A DNA stretch of 35,102 nt from an uncultured Bacteroidia bacterium (lineage in GTDB: Bacteria; Bacteroidota; Bacteroidia; Bacteroidales; UBA932), in assembly GCA_902772985.1 (NCBI GenBank), contig CACYCP010000009.1, positions 1 through 35,102 on the forward strand. The letters run 5' to 3'. Each line of letters opens with the position of its first letter. Position 1 is the stretch's first letter. The notes below the pieces were generated by a model. That model was given only the letters and a program-made list of their open reading frames with translations, did no database searches and was not told the DNA's origin. Positions 26,612 through 34,397 of this stretch are shown piece by piece. The translations under genes were made by a program, and so were the position numbers.

Positions 26612-29600
26612 CTAATACGTAATTACAACAGGGCCCATCAGGCCGGATTCGCGCAGCGGCTTGCCGGCTTCAGGACCGGCTATGGTCCAGGTCTTTCGCT
26701 GCTGCTCGCTTTGGGATGCATCGTAAACCAGGCGGTTGAACCAGGTCCCGGTGACATCAATGCTTATTGTATTCAGCCCTGGTTTTACCAGGGAGGAAAT
26801 ATCTAGTTTATAAGGCCTTGCCCACAGCACGGCGGCCTTTTTGCCGTTTATACTCACATCGGCAATCATATCTACCTTGCCAAGGTCCAGAAGCACTTTT
26901 CCGCCGGGAACAGGATCCGGAATATCGAAGGTGGAGGTATAAACGGCTGTACCGGAGAAGGCCCTGCCCTCTTCGCCCAAATCCAAATCTTTCCAGGGAA
27001 GAAGCCGCTCTACCTTGATTTCGGCGGGAGCGCCCCATCCATCCGGGAAAGCTATTGTCCACTCTTTCAGGCCGATGCTTTCGCCCTTTGCCGGCTTTTC
27101 CTTTTCGGGGGCAAGGGCACCTTCCTCACGGAATACCACGAAACAGTTCTGAGCCCTTTCAAGGTCCAGCCTAAACGTCTGATATTCACCGTCCTTAATG
27201 GTTTCAATACCCTTGCGGCAGCCGGTTACGGCATCCCAGATTTCAGCCCCGCCAACGGCACGGAAACTCACGTCGCCGTGAAATTCCCCGCCTACAGGAG
27301 CGGTGACATAATACCAGCTTGCACCGGGGGCGGTACGGTTCGCCCACATTATTTCCCCGCCCTCGGCCTTGATCCGGGGCTTCAGGCCGAAAGTTTTGAT
27401 GGCATCCTCCAGAGAGATGTCATATACCCCCTTCATTTTCCACACAGAAGATACCAGGCGGCGGAACTTCTTCCGGGCCTGCTCTCCTCCGCTCAAGGTG
27501 GCTATTTCTTTCGGAGGAGCAGCCACCACCTTGGCGCCGGCTTTCACCAGCTTCTGGATTTTTTCCAGCGTCTGGGGAAGCATGCGCTGGTTTTCCGGAA
27601 TCCAAAGGAACTCATATTCGATGCCTTCAGGAGTGCAAAGGCGGCCATTGCGCACGCTCAGACGGTTTAGGAGCACGTCCGGGTTGCAGTAGTCGTATTT
27701 GAAGCCCTCCGGGAAGGGATATTTCTGGTTTGGCTTATGGCTCACTTCGTCGCCAAGGTACCAAAGGACATCCACCACGGGCTTACCCCTTTCCAGCATA
27801 TAGCTTGTGCGGGCAAGGTAAGTGGTGAACTCCTTCATGTATTTCCACCAGGTCTGGCCGCGGAGGAAGGGTGTCCCGATCTTGTTGCCGAAACTGGTCC
27901 CGGGAGGCAGGAAGCCTATCTGGGGATTGTGGGTATAGGTATGGAACACATTGTGGCTCACGCCTTCAGTCATGTTCAGGTTGGCCACCTCCTTCAGCAT
28001 TTCCCAGTGCTCGTCCCAGTTCAGGTCGAAGCTGGTGAAACTTTCGGCCGCCACCCTGCGCTTCCCGTAAACATGCGCCGCCGATGCCGTAGGCTTGATG
28101 GGCTTGAAGTTCAGGTCTCCCACATAGCCTTCACTGATGGGATGCCAGAATTCGCACATCGGGACATCGGCATATTTGTAATATTCAAGGATGTCGGCGG
28201 CAACAACGTCGCCGGCAGCGGTTTCATACTGGACGTCCAGGCCGGCTTCGTGGGCCAGATCGGTCATCCGCTTGAAGAAATTGCGGTTGTATAGGCCTGT
28301 GACGGTGCGGCGCCAGTCGGTGAGGAAGCGGCTTGTAACCTCCTGGCTTTCCATGACATAACCGGCAAAGGAAGGCATCCACTTGCGTAGGGCATAGCCG
28401 GTGCTGCCGGCGAACATCTCCTCCATACGGTGAGTCCAGGTCTGGTTGGAACATTCCCAGCTGTCCATTAGCATTCCGCTTGCCAGCCCCTCCATGGGGC
28501 CTTTCTGGAGGCGTCCCACATAATTTGTGAACTGAACGTCGGCGCCCCTGGTGTCCAGCTTGTCGCATTCCCAGCCGGTAGCTTCAGCAGGTGCGGGACC
28601 GTTTTTACGGCCGAAGTTTACGTGGCCGAAGCGAAGGATGGTCCATTCTCCTTCGGAAGGCGTCCAGTTCAGGAGGCCGTCGGAGCGAAGATAACCGCTG
28701 AGATCCAGCACTTTGGCAGGATCGACATAGGCGCGCGGGTCCTGGAGGGGATGCTCCTGGAAGAATTCCTTCGCGCGGAGCGTCCTGCCGGCCTCGGCCT
28801 GCCATTCGTTCTTTCGGGCGGCGGTGTAAAGATGCAGGTAGGACAGGGACAATTCGTGCGCATTGGTGAAAGTTAGTTCCATCCTGCGGGCCCTGGATTC
28901 ATTTACCGCCAGCACCACAGGGGCACCGTCCTGCCAGCTGGCCATGGGAAGTTCCACGTCCAGCACACTGGTGCGGCCGCCGTTTTCATCTATGGCGAAA
29001 AGTTGGATATGGATATCGGGAGTGTAATTGAACGAGTGGTTCATGCTGTTCACGCTGGGAAGTTCCATTGTTCTTACAACGGCGCCTTCCGGCAAGGTGA
29101 AGGAGACTTTGTGGCAGCCCTTGTCTTTTTCCGATACAGCCTTTCCACCGGCAAGGAGTCCGGCCCAGGCAGGCTCGGAGGATTCAATGTTTTCAAGCAC
29201 GATGGGCTTGTCGCAGTCTCCGAGAGGAGTGGGGAAAGCCAGAACGCACACATCCTGATAGTCCCGCCACTCTTCGTCCGAGGGCTGGCCAAGCGGAAGG
29301 ACGGCTTTCTCCCCTGCCTTTACGACGCTGCGGCTCCATACCAGGGAGCGCATTGCGTTGGATGGTTCCACCCAGGGACCGCCGGCCATCGCCCAGCCGG
29401 GGCAGGTCTGGAGAGTGAGCCTGAGTTCCTTCTCCCTGGCGGTTTCAGCAAGGAAAGCCGCCATTTCGTCCCATTCCTTGGAAAGGGGGATGATGGGATT
29501 TTCAACGCCCGGCCATCGGCCGCCAAAGGCTCCGTGAAACCACTGTATGCCAACTATGCCGGCGTCCTTGATGGCCTGGAGATCGGCCTCCACGCCTTCC

Positions 29601-29800
29601 CGGGAGACATTGTCGCCAATGAAATGGAACCATGTTTCCGGATAAAAAACTTTCGGAGGGGTCTGGAAGTTCTGCCCGTCCGCCGAAGAGAATCCGGCAT
29701 CCAGGAGCTGGGCATCGGGCTGTATTCCCACAACTTGGGAGAACGCAGGAAGGCCCGCTGCAAGCACGGCCACAAGTATCGCAATCTGCTGTCTAATCAT
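26612..29800 (-). CDS. Exported GH106-like glycoside hydrolase (alpha-L-rhamnosidase family)
   Basis: A 1062-residue protein with a signal peptide (about 1-21, ending AFSQ). The N-terminal WFHFIGDNVSREGVEADLQA and the TLQTCPGWAMAGGPWV segment (about residue 129 on) are typical of GH106 enzymes, which remove rhamnose from plant pectin (RG-II) and similar glycans in the periplasm. The long catalytic region runs to about residue 800; the C-terminus has a galactose-binding-like beta-sandwich (ADVSINGKKAAVLWARPYKL). No SusC/D pair or other glycan genes lie nearby, so the target is unknown. The ATG at 29800 has a strong Shine-Dalgarno (AAGGAGA). The stop is 6 bp before atpD. Confidence 0.88.
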   Translation of the reverse strand: MIRQQIAILVAVLAAGLPAFSQVVGIQPDAQLLDAGFSSADGQNFQTPPKVFYPETWFHFIGDNVSREGVEADLQAIKDAGIVGIQWFHGAFGGRWPGVENPIIPLSKEWDEMAAFLAETAREKELRLTLQTCPGWAMAGGPWVEPSNAMRSLVWSRSVVKAGEKAVLPLGQPSDEEWRDYQDVCVLAFPTPLGDCDKPIVLENIESSEPAWAGLLAGGKAVSEKDKGCHKVSFTLPEGAVVRTMELPSVNSMNHSFNYTPDIHIQLFAIDENGGRTSVLDVELPMASWQDGAPVVLAVNESRARRMELTFTNAHELSLSYLHLYTAARKNEWQAEAGRTLRAKEFFQEHPLQDPRAYVDPAKVLDLSGYLRSDGLLNWTPSEGEWTILRFGHVNFGRKNGPAPAEATGWECDKLDTRGADVQFTNYVGRLQKGPMEGLASGMLMDSWECSNQTWTHRMEEMFAGSTGYALRKWMPSFAGYVMESQEVTSRFLTDWRRTVTGLYNRNFFKRMTDLAHEAGLDVQYETAAGDVVAADILEYYKYADVPMCEFWHPISEGYVGDLNFKPIKPTASAAHVYGKRRVAAESFTSFDLNWDEHWEMLKEVANLNMTEGVSHNVFHTYTHNPQIGFLPPGTSFGNKIGTPFLRGQTWWKYMKEFTTYLARTSYMLERGKPVVDVLWYLGDEVSHKPNQKYPFPEGFKYDYCNPDVLLNRLSVRNGRLCTPEGIEYEFLWIPENQRMLPQTLEKIQKLVKAGAKVVAAPPKEIATLSGGEQARKKFRRLVSSVWKMKGVYDISLEDAIKTFGLKPRIKAEGGEIMWANRTAPGASWYYVTAPVGGEFHGDVSFRAVGGAEIWDAVTGCRKGIETIKDGEYQTFRLDLERAQNCFVVFREEGALAPEKEKPAKGESIGLKEWTIAFPDGWGAPAEIKVERLLPWKDLDLGEEGRAFSGTAVYTSTFDIPDPVPGGKVLLDLGKVDMIADVSINGKKAAVLWARPYKLDISSLVKPGLNTISIDVTGTWFNRLVYDASQSEQQRKTWTIAGPEAGKPLRESGLMGPVVITY

Positions 29801-29819
29801 TATTTAATCTCCTTTTCAG

Positions 29820-29827
29820 CAAAGTTA
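29820..29827 (-). promoter_or_regulatory. -7 box of the GH106-like gene
   Basis: The minus strand reads TAACTTTG, exact TAnnTTTG, about 19 nt before the ATG at 29800. No -33 TTG at the usual spacing. It may also be the main promoter for the downstream ATP synthase genes. Confidence 0.55.
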
Positions 29828-30018
29828 AGAATTTTCACTCAGAAATCCCTGTCCCCTTCGGGGTGAATTTTTATCTAACCGTTTTTGGGGTTGTAACGCA
29901 TCCGGCAGTCGTTGCTTATTGAGTTAACGCAGCGTATCGGCCTTTTCATACCGCTAATATACAAAATTCCGCCGACTATTCCCCTGCCCCGGCTCATTCC
30001 TTTCCGCATTCCGCTTGT

Positions 30019-30051
30019 TCCGTGAGCCCAGGGGCCGGATTTGCTCACGGA
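30019..30051. repeat. 9-bp inverted repeat upstream of the S51/ATP-grasp gene
   Basis: TCCGTGAGC (30019-30027) is the exact complement of 30043-30051, with a 15-nt spacer. It lies just upstream of the -7 box and could be an operator; it could also be chance. Confidence 0.5.
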
Positions 30052-30077
30052 GGGTGCAATTTTTGCGGGAAAAAGCG

Positions 30078-30085
30078 TAAATTTG
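30078..30085 (+). promoter_or_regulatory. -7 box of the S51/ATP-grasp gene
   Basis: TAAATTTG matches TAnnTTTG, 17 nt before the ATG at 30103. No TTG is well spaced upstream. It lies inside the upstream GTG-initiated extension of the ORF, so it supports the ATG at 30103 as start. Confidence 0.55.
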
Positions 30086-30102
30086 TGACTGAATTTTGCC
30101 TT

Positions 30103-32025
30103 ATGACTCTTTTTCTTACCGGCAGCCCGACGCGATACGGCGAGCCCAGTTTCACGGAAGACAACGGTTTCCTCTCCGAGGTCAAAGCCGCGCTTGAGGG
30201 CGTCACCGGGCCGGAACGCCTGCCCCGCGTGTTGATGGTGAGCGCCGCACCCGACGACGAAGCGTTTACCGCCTCTGTTAAAAAGGGTATGAGCGACTGC
30301 ATCCATTCCTCCGGCATCGGAACGGAGGAAATCGTGATGCTGGACCGCCAAAACGCCGCCCTCGCCCCCGAACTTGTTAGGAAGGCCGATTGGATAGTCC
30401 TCTGCGGCGGGCACGTCCCCACACAGAACCGCTTCATCCATGAAATTGGCCTGAAAAAACTTCTGGAAGGATATGAGGGCGTGATTTTAGGCTGCAGCGC
30501 CGGAAGCATGAACTGCGCCGGAAGGGTGTATTCCCATCCGGAACTTCCCGGCGAGGCGAAGGATCCGAACTACCGGCGCTGGCTGGACGGCCTGGGACTC
30601 ACCGACATTAATCTTGTACCCCATTTCGAGCAGGTGCGATATGCCGTTGTCGACGGACTCCGGCTATTTGAAGACATTGCCTTTCCCGACAGCTGGGGAC
30701 ACCGTTTCTACAGCTTCCGTGACGGGGGCTATGTAATTGTTAAAAACGGCCGCAGCGAACTCCGGGGCGAAGCTTACGAGATTACGCGCGGTGCCATGCG
30801 AAGAATATCTGAAGAAAACAAATCCTATACTTTTATGAATTTAGTGTTCATTTCCCCCCATTTTCCTGCAACCTACTCACATTTCTGCGCCGGAGCAAGA
30901 GCAAACGGCGTAAACGTGCTGGGAATTGCAGATACCAATTACGAAAATCTTTCTGATGAGCTAAAGCGAAGCCTGACCGATTATTACAAGGTGAACAACC
31001 TGGAAAATTACGAGGAAGTTTACAGGGCCGTGGCTTGGTTCGCCCACAAATACGGCAAGATAGACTGGATAGAATCGAACAACGAATACTGGCTGGAGCA
31101 GGACGCCCGCCTGCGCAGCGACTTCAACGTAGAAAGCGGCATAAAGAGTGACAAGGTAGCCGCTATTCGCAACAAGTCGGAAATGAAGAAGTACTATGCC
31201 CTTGGCGGCATTCCCACTGCCCGGCAGATCAAAGGAGCGGAAGGGGAAGCCAAGGTGAAAGCCTTCGCCCGGAAAACCGGCTATCCCCTCATTGCAAAAC
31301 CGGACAGCGGCATGGGTGCATCCGGCACATTTAAACTCCACAACGACAAGGAGTTGGCCAATTGGTTCGAGGCCCATCGTGACAACTTCGGCTATTTTGT
31401 GATAGAGGAATTCATAACCGGTCTTCTGGTAAGTTACGATGCAATTTTCAACTCGAAAGGGGAGCCCATCTTCGAGAACAACAGCGTTTTCCCTACTCCA
31501 ATCATGGAGATTGTCCATCAGAACCTGGAAACCTGCTACTGGGCCAACAAGACGGTTCCCGCGAAACTCTCCGCCATCGGCCGCCGCACGGTGAAAGCCT
31601 TCGGCATCAAGAGCCGATTCGTGCATCTGGAGTACTTCCAGCTGGACCGCGACCGCCCCGGCCTGGGCAAAAAGGGCGATTACGTGGGCCTGGAAGTGAA
31701 TATGCGCCCGCCCGGAGGTTATACCCCCAACATGATGAACTTCGCCCATTCCACCGACGTCTTCCAGATTTGGGCCGATATGATTGCTTTCGACAGCCGC
31801 CGGAAGGGAGATGGCGAACAGTATTACTGCGCCTATGCCGGCCGCCGCGACAATCGTCAGTACAAGCACAGCCATCAGGAAATCCTGGAAAAGTATGCCA
31901 AGGAAATGTGTATGTGCGAACGCGTCCCAGCCGCCCTTGCCGATGACCTTTGCGACCAGGCCTATATCGCCCGCTTCAAGGAGCGTAAGGACATCGACGC
32001 CTTCTTCCGCTTCGTCATCCTATAG
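30103..32025 (+). CDS. Fusion of a peptidase S51-like domain and an ATP-grasp ligase-like domain
   Basis: A 640-residue two-domain protein. Residues 1 to about 235 match the S51/class I amidotransferase-like fold: the nucleophile elbow is G130-C-S132-A-G, and the probable catalytic His is H174 (VPHF), as in peptidase E and cyanophycinase, which cleave after Asp. The linker ends in ENKSYTF, then M245 starts a complete ATP-grasp protein: N-terminal Rossmann-like lobe (NLVFISPHFPATYSHF), ATP-binding K399 and the loop SGMGASG, EEF near 455, metal ligands E531 and N533 (GLEVNMRPPGG). The ATP-grasp part resembles stand-alone carboxylate-amine ligase-like proteins of unknown substrate. A hydrolase joined to a ligase recalls glutathionylspermidine synthetase/amidase; that is inference. 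No signal peptide. A GTG at 30022 is an unlikely earlier start. Confidence 0.85.
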   Translation: MTLFLTGSPTRYGEPSFTEDNGFLSEVKAALEGVTGPERLPRVLMVSAAPDDEAFTASVKKGMSDCIHSSGIGTEEIVMLDRQNAALAPELVRKADWIVLCGGHVPTQNRFIHEIGLKKLLEGYEGVILGCSAGSMNCAGRVYSHPELPGEAKDPNYRRWLDGLGLTDINLVPHFEQVRYAVVDGLRLFEDIAFPDSWGHRFYSFRDGGYVIVKNGRSELRGEAYEITRGAMRRISEENKSYTFMNLVFISPHFPATYSHFCAGARANGVNVLGIADTNYENLSDELKRSLTDYYKVNNLENYEEVYRAVAWFAHKYGKIDWIESNNEYWLEQDARLRSDFNVESGIKSDKVAAIRNKSEMKKYYALGGIPTARQIKGAEGEAKVKAFARKTGYPLIAKPDSGMGASGTFKLHNDKELANWFEAHRDNFGYFVIEEFITGLLVSYDAIFNSKGEPIFENNSVFPTPIMEIVHQNLETCYWANKTVPAKLSAIGRRTVKAFGIKSRFVHLEYFQLDRDRPGLGKKGDYVGLEVNMRPPGGYTPNMMNFAHSTDVFQIWADMIAFDSRRKGDGEQYYCAYAGRRDNRQYKHSHQEILEKYAKEMCMCERVPAALADDLCDQAYIARFKERKDIDAFFRFVIL

Positions 32026-32029
32026 CGCC

Positions 32030-32110
32030 ATGTTCCCGAAATTCATCATAGTTTCCGATCCGAAGGAGCCCCTTATCGGCAACTTTGTCTATGGGAAAGT
32101 ACCTTCGTGA
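32030..32110 (+). CDS. Possible 26-residue ORF (MFPKFIIVSDPKEP...), small protein or truncated gene remnant
   Basis: It starts 4 bp after the stop of the fusion gene and ends just before the DUF6786 gene. The sequence MFPKFIIVSDPKEPLIGNFV resembles, from memory, the first residues of small Bacteroidota hypothetical proteins that begin MFPKFII and run to about 90 residues, so it may be the remnant of such a gene cut by an early stop. No Shine-Dalgarno is seen. It may also be noncoding spacer. Confidence 0.3.
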   Translation: MFPKFIIVSDPKEPLIGNFVYGKVPS

Positions 32111-32130
32111 ACAAATCCGGCAAAATACTT

Positions 32131-32138
32131 TATTTTTG
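32131..32138 (+). promoter_or_regulatory. -7 box directly ahead of the DUF6786 gene
   Basis: TATTTTTG matches TAnnTTTG; its last base is 4 nt from the ATG at 32143, the same geometry as at yciH. No TTG is well placed upstream. Start of transcription would fall on or next to the start codon. Confidence 0.5.
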
Positions 32139-32142
32139 CATT

Positions 32143-33318
32143 ATGAAAGGCCTGTATATCACACTGACAGTTATTGCTGCGCTTCTTGCAGCAGGAGCCT
32201 GCACAAGCAATCACAAAGCTATGGGAACTTATGAATTTGACAAACAATTCCTGAAGGAACATTCGGTCCAGACAGTGGAACTTTCTGCAGAGAACGGACA
32301 GGCGCGGCTTCTGGCCGTACCGGCCTGGCAGGGACGAGTCGCCACAAGCACTTCCGGCGGAGCTTCCGGCAGGAGCTACGGCTGGCTGAACCACGCTTTT
32401 ATCGCCTCCGGCGAAAGGAATCCTCAGTTCAACAACTACGGAGGTGAAGAACGTTTCTGGATGGGGCCAGAAGGTGGGGAGGGAAGCTGGTTCTTCGCTC
32501 CGGAGGCCGAGCAGACATTTCCAAACTGGCTGGTCCCCGCGCCATTCGACACGGACATCTTCGAAGTTAGCGAACTGTCCGGAAACAGCGTATGTTTCTC
32601 AAAGGATGTGACGCTCCGCAATGCAAAGGGCATTGACTTTGCAATCGGCATGAAGCGAAGAGTGACAATACTTGAAAAAGAGGCGTTGGAGGCAATTACA
32701 GGCCCCATTCCGGAAGGCGTGCGCTTTGTCGCCTATACCAGCGAGAACTCGATATGCAACAACGGGGACTTCGCCTGGAACGAGTCCAGCGGCATGCCCT
32801 CCGTGTGGATGCTGGGAATGTTCGCCCCTTCGGAGACAACTACGGTCCTCATTCCTTATAATACTGAAAGCGAAGGCATTATCGTTAAAGACGATTACTT
32901 CGGCAAAATTCCTCCCGATAGGCTTCGCGTGGCCGATGGTCTGATCCATTTTACCATCGACGGCAAGTTCCGCTCCAAGCTTGGGCTTCCCGCTGGCCGA
33001 TCCCTTGGCATAATGGGGGCGTTGGATCCTGAACAGGGCACTCTCACGATTTTGAAGACCGATATTCCGGCCCCGGGCTCAAGATATGTAAACTCGCAGT
33101 GGGGCATCCAGGAAGACGCTTTCGGCGGAGATGCACTCAATGCCTACAATGACGGCCCCACCGAGGACGGAACCATAATGGGGCCTTTCTTCGAGATGGA
33201 ATCCTCCTCCTCCGCCGCGGCACTTGCCCCCGGAGAAAGCCTTACCCACAGCCAGACCACCATTCACCTGGAAGGCCCGGAAGAACTCCTCCGAAACATC
33301 TGGCAGTCAATACGATAA
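32143..33318 (+). CDS. DUF6786 family lipoprotein
   Basis: A 391-residue protein with a lipoprotein signal peptide: hydrophobic residues 4-18 and the lipobox AGAC with C20 as the lipidated Cys; the next residues (TSNHK) lack an acidic surface-export signal, so a periplasm-facing anchor is likely. The body (YGWLNHAFIASG, NNYGGEERFWMGPEGG) matches the DUF6786 family of the Bacteroidota, probably an all-beta fold like sugar epimerases. No function is established. The ORF can be extended to a GTG at 32107, but the signal peptide fits the ATG at 32143. Confidence 0.8.
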   Translation: MKGLYITLTVIAALLAAGACTSNHKAMGTYEFDKQFLKEHSVQTVELSAENGQARLLAVPAWQGRVATSTSGGASGRSYGWLNHAFIASGERNPQFNNYGGEERFWMGPEGGEGSWFFAPEAEQTFPNWLVPAPFDTDIFEVSELSGNSVCFSKDVTLRNAKGIDFAIGMKRRVTILEKEALEAITGPIPEGVRFVAYTSENSICNNGDFAWNESSGMPSVWMLGMFAPSETTTVLIPYNTESEGIIVKDDYFGKIPPDRLRVADGLIHFTIDGKFRSKLGLPAGRSLGIMGALDPEQGTLTILKTDIPAPGSRYVNSQWGIQEDAFGGDALNAYNDGPTEDGTIMGPFFEMESSSSAAALAPGESLTHSQTTIHLEGPEELLRNIWQSIR

Positions 33319-33330
33319 AGCGACATAACG

Positions 33331-33360
33331 AAAAACGGCACCCCCTGAGGGCTGCCGTAA
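33331..33360 (-). terminator. Terminator of tsf, shared with the DUF6786 gene
   Basis: ACGGCA (33335-33340) pairs with TGCCGT (33353-33358), with an inner CCC/GGG extension and a CTGA loop. On the minus strand TTTTT follows (complement of 33331-33335), suiting tsf, whose stop is 20 bp upstream. In the plus direction only AATTT follows. Confidence 0.8.
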
Positions 33361-33379
33361 TTTCGATAAGAATGACAAC

Positions 33380-34372
33380 TTAGTCGGAGAGGGAGAAGCG
33401 CTTGAAGGAGAGGACGGCGGCTTCCTTGTCGGCAGCGGCCAGGGCTTCCTTCACGGTCTTCTTGTCGTCGGAGAGCTGGTATTCCTGCTCCAGAAGGGTG
33501 TTCTCCTTCAGGAACTTCTGGATACGGCCCTTGGCAATGTTGTCAATCATCTGTGCAGGCAGGGAAGCGGCTTTCTCCGCACCTACCTTGGCAATGATGT
33601 CGCGAGCCTGCTGAGCCTGCTCGGGAGTGATCCAACCCTTGGCGGTGTTGGACTCGATGTGATCCTCGCTGTCAACGTGGGCGGGGTTGATGCCAGCCTT
33701 CTTCAAAGCAACATCAACGGCCTTCTGAATCAGTTCGTCCTTGGTCTTCTGGAGGGCGACGGTGCGCTCGGATTCCAGGACCTCGGCGGGAACGGATGCC
33801 TCATCCACGGCAACGGGATTCATGGAAGCAACCTGCATTGCAATTCCACGGGCAATCTCCTGAGGGACAGCCTTGGAGAAAGCGACGATGGCGCCAAGCT
33901 TGCCGTTGAAGTGTACATACTCGCTTACGAAAGGAGCCTCGAGGGCACCGTAGAAAGCAAGGACGTGCTTCTCACCGGTCTTGCCGGCCTGGTTCGTGAT
34001 GTCTTCCTCGATGGAGTAACCATCGGAGAGCTTCACGGCCTTGAGAGCTTCGGCATCGGCGGGGAAAGCAGCGATAGCTGCATCGGCGATGTTGGCGGCG
34101 AGGGCCTTGAAATCGGGCGTTGCAGCCACGAAGTCGGTCTCGCAACCAAGGCAGACCAGAACGGCCTTTCCACCGTCGATACGGCTGAGGACAGCACCCT
34201 GGGTGGTTTCGTTTTCACCGCGCTTTGCAAGAGTGGACTTACCTTTTTCGCGAAGGATTTCGACGGCACGCTTGAAATCGCCTGCAGCCTCTTCCAGGGC
34301 CTTTTTGCAATCCATCATACCGGCGCTTGTCATGTCGCGGAGCTTCTTGATATCTGCTAATGCGATAGCCAT
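33380..34372 (-). CDS. tsf: Translation elongation factor Ts
   Basis: A 330-residue guanine nucleotide exchange factor for EF-Tu. The N-terminal UBA-like part has LRDMTSAGMMDCKKALEEA (about 11-29); the EF-Tu-contacting region has CLGCETDFVA (73-82, TDFVA motif). The length is greater than the 283 residues of the E. coli protein, as usual in Bacteroidota. It follows rpsB by 25 bp, the normal rpsB-tsf order, and ends at a clear terminator. Confidence 0.97.
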   Translation of the reverse strand: MAIALADIKKLRDMTSAGMMDCKKALEEAAGDFKRAVEILREKGKSTLAKRGENETTQGAVLSRIDGGKAVLVCLGCETDFVAATPDFKALAANIADAAIAAFPADAEALKAVKLSDGYSIEEDITNQAGKTGEKHVLAFYGALEAPFVSEYVHFNGKLGAIVAFSKAVPQEIARGIAMQVASMNPVAVDEASVPAEVLESERTVALQKTKDELIQKAVDVALKKAGINPAHVDSEDHIESNTAKGWITPEQAQQARDIIAKVGAEKAASLPAQMIDNIAKGRIQKFLKENTLLEQEYQLSDDKKTVKEALAAADKEAAVLSFKRFSLSD

Positions 34373-34397
34373 AATTCTTTGTCTGTTAAAAGGTTAA

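Larger units (their letters stand above)
29801..30102. other. Intergenic region between GH106-like and S51/ATP-grasp genes
   Basis: This 302-bp divergent gap holds the GH106 -7 box (29820-29827) and Shine-Dalgarno, a small CCCC-TTC-GGGG hairpin (29853-29863), a 9-bp inverted repeat (30019-30051) and the -7 box of the fusion gene (30078-30085). No tRNA or convincing small gene was seen. Confidence 0.6.

Noticed and set aside
29875..29949. Small minus-strand frame starting MKRPIRCVNSISND
   Set aside because: Only 24 residues, no exact promoter box and no known family; considered as a micro-protein but unsupported.
30022..30102. GTG-started extension of the S51/ATP-grasp gene
   Set aside because: The extension contains the -7 box at 30078-30085 and the S51 fold begins at MTLFLTGSP.
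30961..31875. 304-residue ORF on the minus strand
   Set aside because: Antisense to the ATP-grasp domain, whose motifs are intact.
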